Shown: piece by piece, positions 60,638-64,000 of the stretch
Layout: each line of letters opens with the position of its first letter
How positions within the stretch are numbered: the stretch's first letter is position 1
Origin: Brachypodium distachyon
Taxonomy: Eukaryota > Streptophyta > Magnoliopsida > Poales > Poaceae
DNA: 64,000 bases
Assembly: GCF_000005505.3 (NCBI RefSeq)
Contig: NC_016132.3
Coordinates: 22,806,501 to 22,870,500, forward strand
Reading direction: 5' to 3'
The notes under the pieces: generated by a model
Databases searched by the model: none
The model's input: the letters and a program-made list of their open reading frames with translations, nothing else
Told to the model about the DNA's origin: nothing
Position numbers and translations under genes: made by a program

Positions 60638-61189
60638 TGTGGCACAAGCAAGCATTAAATGCTCCAACAGAAGGGTGGTTCCTTGTCAAGTTAGCCCACA
60701 GTGAGTGGCTCTCAGTGAATCCAAGGCACGTACCGTCCTAGGTACAGTGCTTTGTACCGTGCATGCATGCTAGCGCAGCAAGGGCAAGCTGCCTAAGGTC
60801 TAAGCTCGACACTTGTCACCCATGCATCAAGGCACCTGTGGTATCCCCTTGAGTATAAAAGGAGAACCATCGCCGACTGTCAAAGGGTTCGGTTCCTATT
60901 AGTTTTAGCAGAAGTAGCAAATAGCACTTAGCAAAAAGGAGAGAGCGCCCGGGGACCCCCCCCCCCCTCGGGAACATGTAAACCCTTGTTCATTGGCTAA
61001 TACAAACTCAGAAGCAGGACGTAGGGTTTTATACCTCAGGGTGGCCCAAACCTGGGTAAAAACTGTCTTGTGCATCTTACGCTTGACATTGGCCTTGCCG
61101 GTGATCGCTGGAGCGATTTCCCAGCGCCCACTGCCGAACCTAAAAGGGGGTGCCTCGCATCCCCGGTGTCTAAGCCCCGTGCTACGACA
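60638..61189 (+). repeat. 3' LTR of the Tat Gypsy element (start tentative)
   Basis: The end GCTACGACA at 61189 is where Sirevirus sequence resumes. The start is set at TGTGGCACAAGC (60638) after the purine-rich GGGCGAGGAG, which would serve as polypurine tract. The LTR includes a TATAAAAG box at 60854-60861, the U3 motif also found at 47581-47716, and the segment inverted at 47520-47580. The start is an inference because no intact 5' LTR exists for comparison. Confidence 0.6.
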
Positions 61190-61365
61190 TCTCAATTCAT
61201 TGCAAATCTTATAAGTCATTAGTTATGACTCTATATATGTTTATTTTTGGAGAGCACTCAACTCTTAGCATTTAATTTTGGATCTTGCAAGAGTGAGTGT
61301 ATATATACATCCAAATGTATCACCCTTTGTGTGTGCTCCAACCTAAAGCCTGTCTCTTATCTAAG
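61190..61365 (+). other. Sirevirus spacer resuming after the Gypsy insertion
   Basis: AT-rich, non-coding. It continues the spacer at 47361-47519. No duplicated 5-mer matching the left junction is visible. Confidence 0.5.
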
Positions 61366-62681
61366 GAACCATTCTATTCTACTCCATACACAAGTATCCT
61401 AAGAGGATTGATAAATGGCACCCTGAAGTTTTTGTGGTGGAAAGAAACAAGAACCCTTATCCTGAGGATATGGAAGTCAACACCGGTATCGGGATTGGAA
61501 GGAACTTTTATACGGACTTTCAAGAACAGATCTTCAATGAGAAGTATAGGAAAGGTGGAGAGATCAACCTTGTGGTGCAACATCACATTGATGTGGATCA
61601 TATGAGAGATGAGCGATACTTTGATGAGGCTTATCAGATTTGTGAGAACCTTGGCTTGCTCCGTATCATGCAATTCAAGCAAGACTTTGATCCATACCTT
61701 GTTGCTCAGTTCTTTGCCACTGTGCACTTTCATGAGGATGACTATTGGACCATCACTTGGATGTCAAATGATTGCATCTACAGCTGCTCTTGGGATGAGT
61801 TTGGTGCCATTCTAGGTTACTGTAACCGTGGTTGGATTGTCTCTCGCACGTGCACTGGAGTGACCAAGGATGACATGGCCCACCTGTACATTCCGGGAAG
61901 AGCCGAGGCTGGCAAGTCCAAAGCTCTCTTGCCCACTTACGATATCTTGCACCGGGTGTATCGAAACACCATTGCTTGCCGTAGTGGCAATTTGGATCAG
62001 ATTCATGGCTACATGGTTGATTTGCTCATCATGACACATCAGAAGAAGGATTCCAATGAGAAGTTGAACGTAATGAATTTCCTTTGGCATGAGATGTTTG
62101 CTGTGACTATTCAGAGAAGGACTCCTACCTTTGCTCCCTATGTAATGGCTTTGATCCTCTCCAAGATTGTCTTGCCACCTACTTTCAGACTTACCATTCA
62201 TACTGCTAGGAAGCTGTTGGTCAAGGAACATGCCAAGTCACGGTATGGAGATGATGATGATATTGTTGAAGAGGAGGCTGCTGATGATGAGACTGAGGAT
62301 GAGGACTATGTGGTCCAGACCCGTAGCAAAGCCAAAGGCAAATGCAAGATGGCCGAGAAGAAGAAGAAAAAGAAGAGCAAGAAAGAGAGTTGGATGGCTG
62401 CACTTCATCGCAAGTTTGGTCAGCTATTTTGCATCCATAAAGACCATGAGCACATGTTGTATGAGCTCCACTCCACTAGCAAGGAGATTCGCCGCACCCA
62501 GAAGGCCATTTGTGAGAAATTGGACATTCCCTTCACGAGCTCAGGGCGTGAGGCTGAGACTACTCCAGAGGATGAATGGCGCTCCGAGAGCACTGCAAAG
62601 TGGGAAGAGCACTTGACCTTTGCGACCACCCCTTCAGCCTCCAGTGAAGATGAAGATGAAGAGGGCAGCAGCGACGAGTGA
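61366..62681 (+). CDS. Extra ORF of the Sirevirus element (plant transposon protein-like)
   Basis: An open frame of about 438 codons runs from a stop just before 61366 to TGA at 62679-62681. It has no early ATG; the first Met is in EDMEVNTG near 61470. The first 280 residues (KYPKRIDKWHPEVFV, FNEKYRKGGEINLVVQHH, FATVHFHEDDYWTITWM, WDEFGAILGY) resemble the domain called putative plant transposon protein, common in grass retroelements. An acidic stretch (DDDDIVEEEAADDETEDED) follows, then a Lys cluster (KKKKKKSKK), a probable coiled segment and an acidic end (EDEDEEGSSDE). Sireviruses often carry an extra ORF here, in some called env-like; I see no signal peptide or membrane segment. It is uninterrupted although gag-pol is broken. 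Confidence 0.7.
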
Positions 62682-63484
62682 TCCCCTGGCTCCATGCTTT
62701 GTGTGCCCCTTGGGATGTTCTTCCCTTTTTGGTGTCTTTGATGCCAAAGGGGGAGAGTAGTTATAGGAGTTAGAGTAGTGCGGGGATTTGCATGGTTTTA
62801 TTGCTCGTACTTGAACTATTTGTGAGTTTGTAAGAGACTTAATGTGTGTGAAACATACCCCTCGTGGTATTTGTGTGAGACATGGTGAACCTTTATGCAT
62901 GGTTGGTATTTGTGTTGTGTGTTGCTATATTTGCGGCTTGCTTTATTCTATATGAGTTTACTATGCATTGTGACTAATTGACTTAATCATGTCTTACCGA
63001 TCTTGTGTGGAGATGTTGTCCATTTTTGTCCTTATAGAATTGCTCCATCACAAGATCTCATTGCAAGAGGTATGATTTCAATTGTTGGATTTATCTAACG
63101 CATTATGCTTCATGGAAGCGTTGTTCTATATATTGTTGGATAAGTCCATGTAGGGTTCATTCACTTTTGTTATGCCTCTTGAAGGTATGCTCTATATCTT
63201 GTATAAATGATCCCTTACATATCTTTGTGAAGCTCTCATTGAATTATCTTTAATCCTTTGCAATTGAGTATTAGCTTATAAAATCTAGGTGGGGTGTTGA
63301 TCCTAGCTTATATATGCACTTTGCATTTCAAAAGCAAAATCTAAATAGTGCATAGAGCCAGGGGGAGCCCGCCTATATTTTATTTGCTAAGTGTTGAGCC
63401 AATTGCATATCTTTACTAAGCCTTATTGTTATACTTTTATTTGCAAATCTTTGTGTTGTCATCAAGCACCAAAAAGGGGGAGAT
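62682..63484 (+). other. Sirevirus 3' spacer with repeated polypurine tracts
   Basis: AAAGGGGGAGAG lies at 62746-62757 and CCAGGGGGAGCC near 63359-63370. The functional-looking AAAAAGGGGGAGAT at 63471-63484 touches the 3' LTR. Multiple such tracts are a Sirevirus hallmark. The remainder is AT-rich and non-coding. Confidence 0.75.
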
Positions 63485-64000
63485 TGAATGGGCATTTTGA
63501 TCCCTAATGAGTTTTGGTGTTAATGACAACTTTATATGTGGACTAACCGTATGCTAAGTGTTTTCAGTAATTATATAGAATCAAGCAAAACGGTTCGTTG
63601 CCCTCAAAGGAAAGAAGCGTAGAAGGATTTACGGCTTTTTATTTACATTGAGTCGTAGGAAAATCCGTACTATAAAGAGGGAGTCCATCTGGGAAGGCTT
63701 GGGTGAATCAATTTCACGTACACACAACCACCAAATTGCACCCACCAGATAGCCTCAATCCCACCGGTGAAGTTTAGCTAAAACCTATTCTTGAACCAAA
63801 GGGTTCTGCCTGTTTTTTCTATCCAGGGCGGCAGTACCGGTCATCCCAGGCCGGTAGTACCGGTCGCGGTAGTACCGCCCCGGTACCGCACCAGTGCTAT
63901 GAGGTAGCAAAACGCTACTGACATATAGCGGCACTGGCATGGTACCGGTGCTGCACTACCGCTCGCGGTAGTACCGCTTGAACTAGCGGTAGTACCGCCC
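63485..64000 (+). repeat. 3' LTR of the Sirevirus element, truncated by window end
   Basis: It starts TGAATGGGCATTTTGATCCC and follows the 5' LTR closely through the palindrome cluster. It has 15 bp (63964-63978) that the 5' LTR lacks. The remaining 770 bp or so would lie to the right of the window. Confidence 0.92.

Larger units (their letters stand above)
47520..61189 (+). mobile_element. Tat-lineage Gypsy retrotransposon with scrambled left end
   Basis: Domain order is gag knuckle, protease, reverse transcriptase, RNase H, a second archaeal-type RNase H, integrase, which is Gypsy order. The extra RNase H marks the Tat lineage (Ogre/Retand/Grande relatives). The right LTR ends GCTACGACA at 61189, after which Sirevirus sequence resumes. 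The left end does not carry a normal LTR. It has a 60-bp LTR piece in inverted orientation, then short U3-like repeats, then gag. No target duplication can be shown. An antisense ORF follows integrase, and a solo LTR is inserted in it. Confidence 0.85.
42000..64000 (+). mobile_element. Sirevirus-type Copia retrotransposon, right end beyond window
   Basis: The 5' LTR starts TGAAAGGGCATT at 42000, and the same sequence returns at 63485 as the 3' LTR, cut by the window end. Between them lie a primer-binding site, gag, integrase, reverse transcriptase, RNase H and an extra ORF. Sirevirus features are the extra ORF after pol, several purine tracts of the AAAGGGGGAGA type (about 47414, 62746, 63360 and 63471) and a cluster of CGGTAGTACCG-like palindromes in the LTR. 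The 5-bp left flank is AGGAG, and its partner cannot be seen. A Gypsy element of about 13.7 kb is inserted between pol and the extra ORF. Confidence 0.9.

Overview
The window looks like nuclear DNA of a grass, most likely a Triticeae-type genome. The evidence is intron-bearing plant genes with GC-rich first exons, many Stowaway and Tourist miniature elements with clean TA or TTA/TAA target duplications, and deeply nested LTR retrotransposons. There are no bacterial-style operons, organelle blocks or CRISPR arrays. Species and chromosome cannot be told from the sequence alone.

Host genes sit in 1-40 kb, mostly on the minus strand, and share no obvious pathway. They are: the first exon of a PHD-finger chromatin protein that runs off the left edge (885-1033); a tRNA-Ser(AGA) (11454-11535); a complete three-exon cytochrome c gene (13984-16230); a complete eight-exon gene for a WVD2-like/TPX2-related protein carrying eleven 25-residue repeats (20729-24437); an intronless AP2/ERF (DREB-type) transcription factor (33570-34109, plus strand); and a complete three-exon plastid-type AlgH/DUF179 protein (36414-39194). 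Splice sites and reading phase were checked by hand for all three multi-exon models, and the phases join without error.

Between these genes lie a deletion-bearing Copia element with intact target duplications (1431-6688), a PIF/Harbinger element that keeps only its Myb-like ORF1 (16729-19124) just upstream of cytochrome c, a related Copia LTR fragment (29849-30734), and about a dozen MITEs.

From 42 kb to the right edge everything is one nest. A Sirevirus-type Copia element (5' LTR at 42000, 3' LTR from 63485 and cut by the window end) holds a Tat-lineage Gypsy element (about 47520-61189), which in turn holds a 3.26-kb solo LTR (53887-57147) with a perfect AGTGC duplication. All gag-pol reading frames here are broken. 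The Sirevirus has lost its protease but keeps a long open extra ORF, and the Gypsy element carries an antisense ORF split by the solo LTR.

I found no convincing new multi-gene system. The best leads are structural: a scrambled Gypsy left end with an inverted 60-bp LTR piece, a codon-usage island inside the Gypsy reverse transcriptase, a long intact extra ORF in an otherwise dead Sirevirus whose LTRs are still similar, and the coding minisatellite in the WVD2-like gene.
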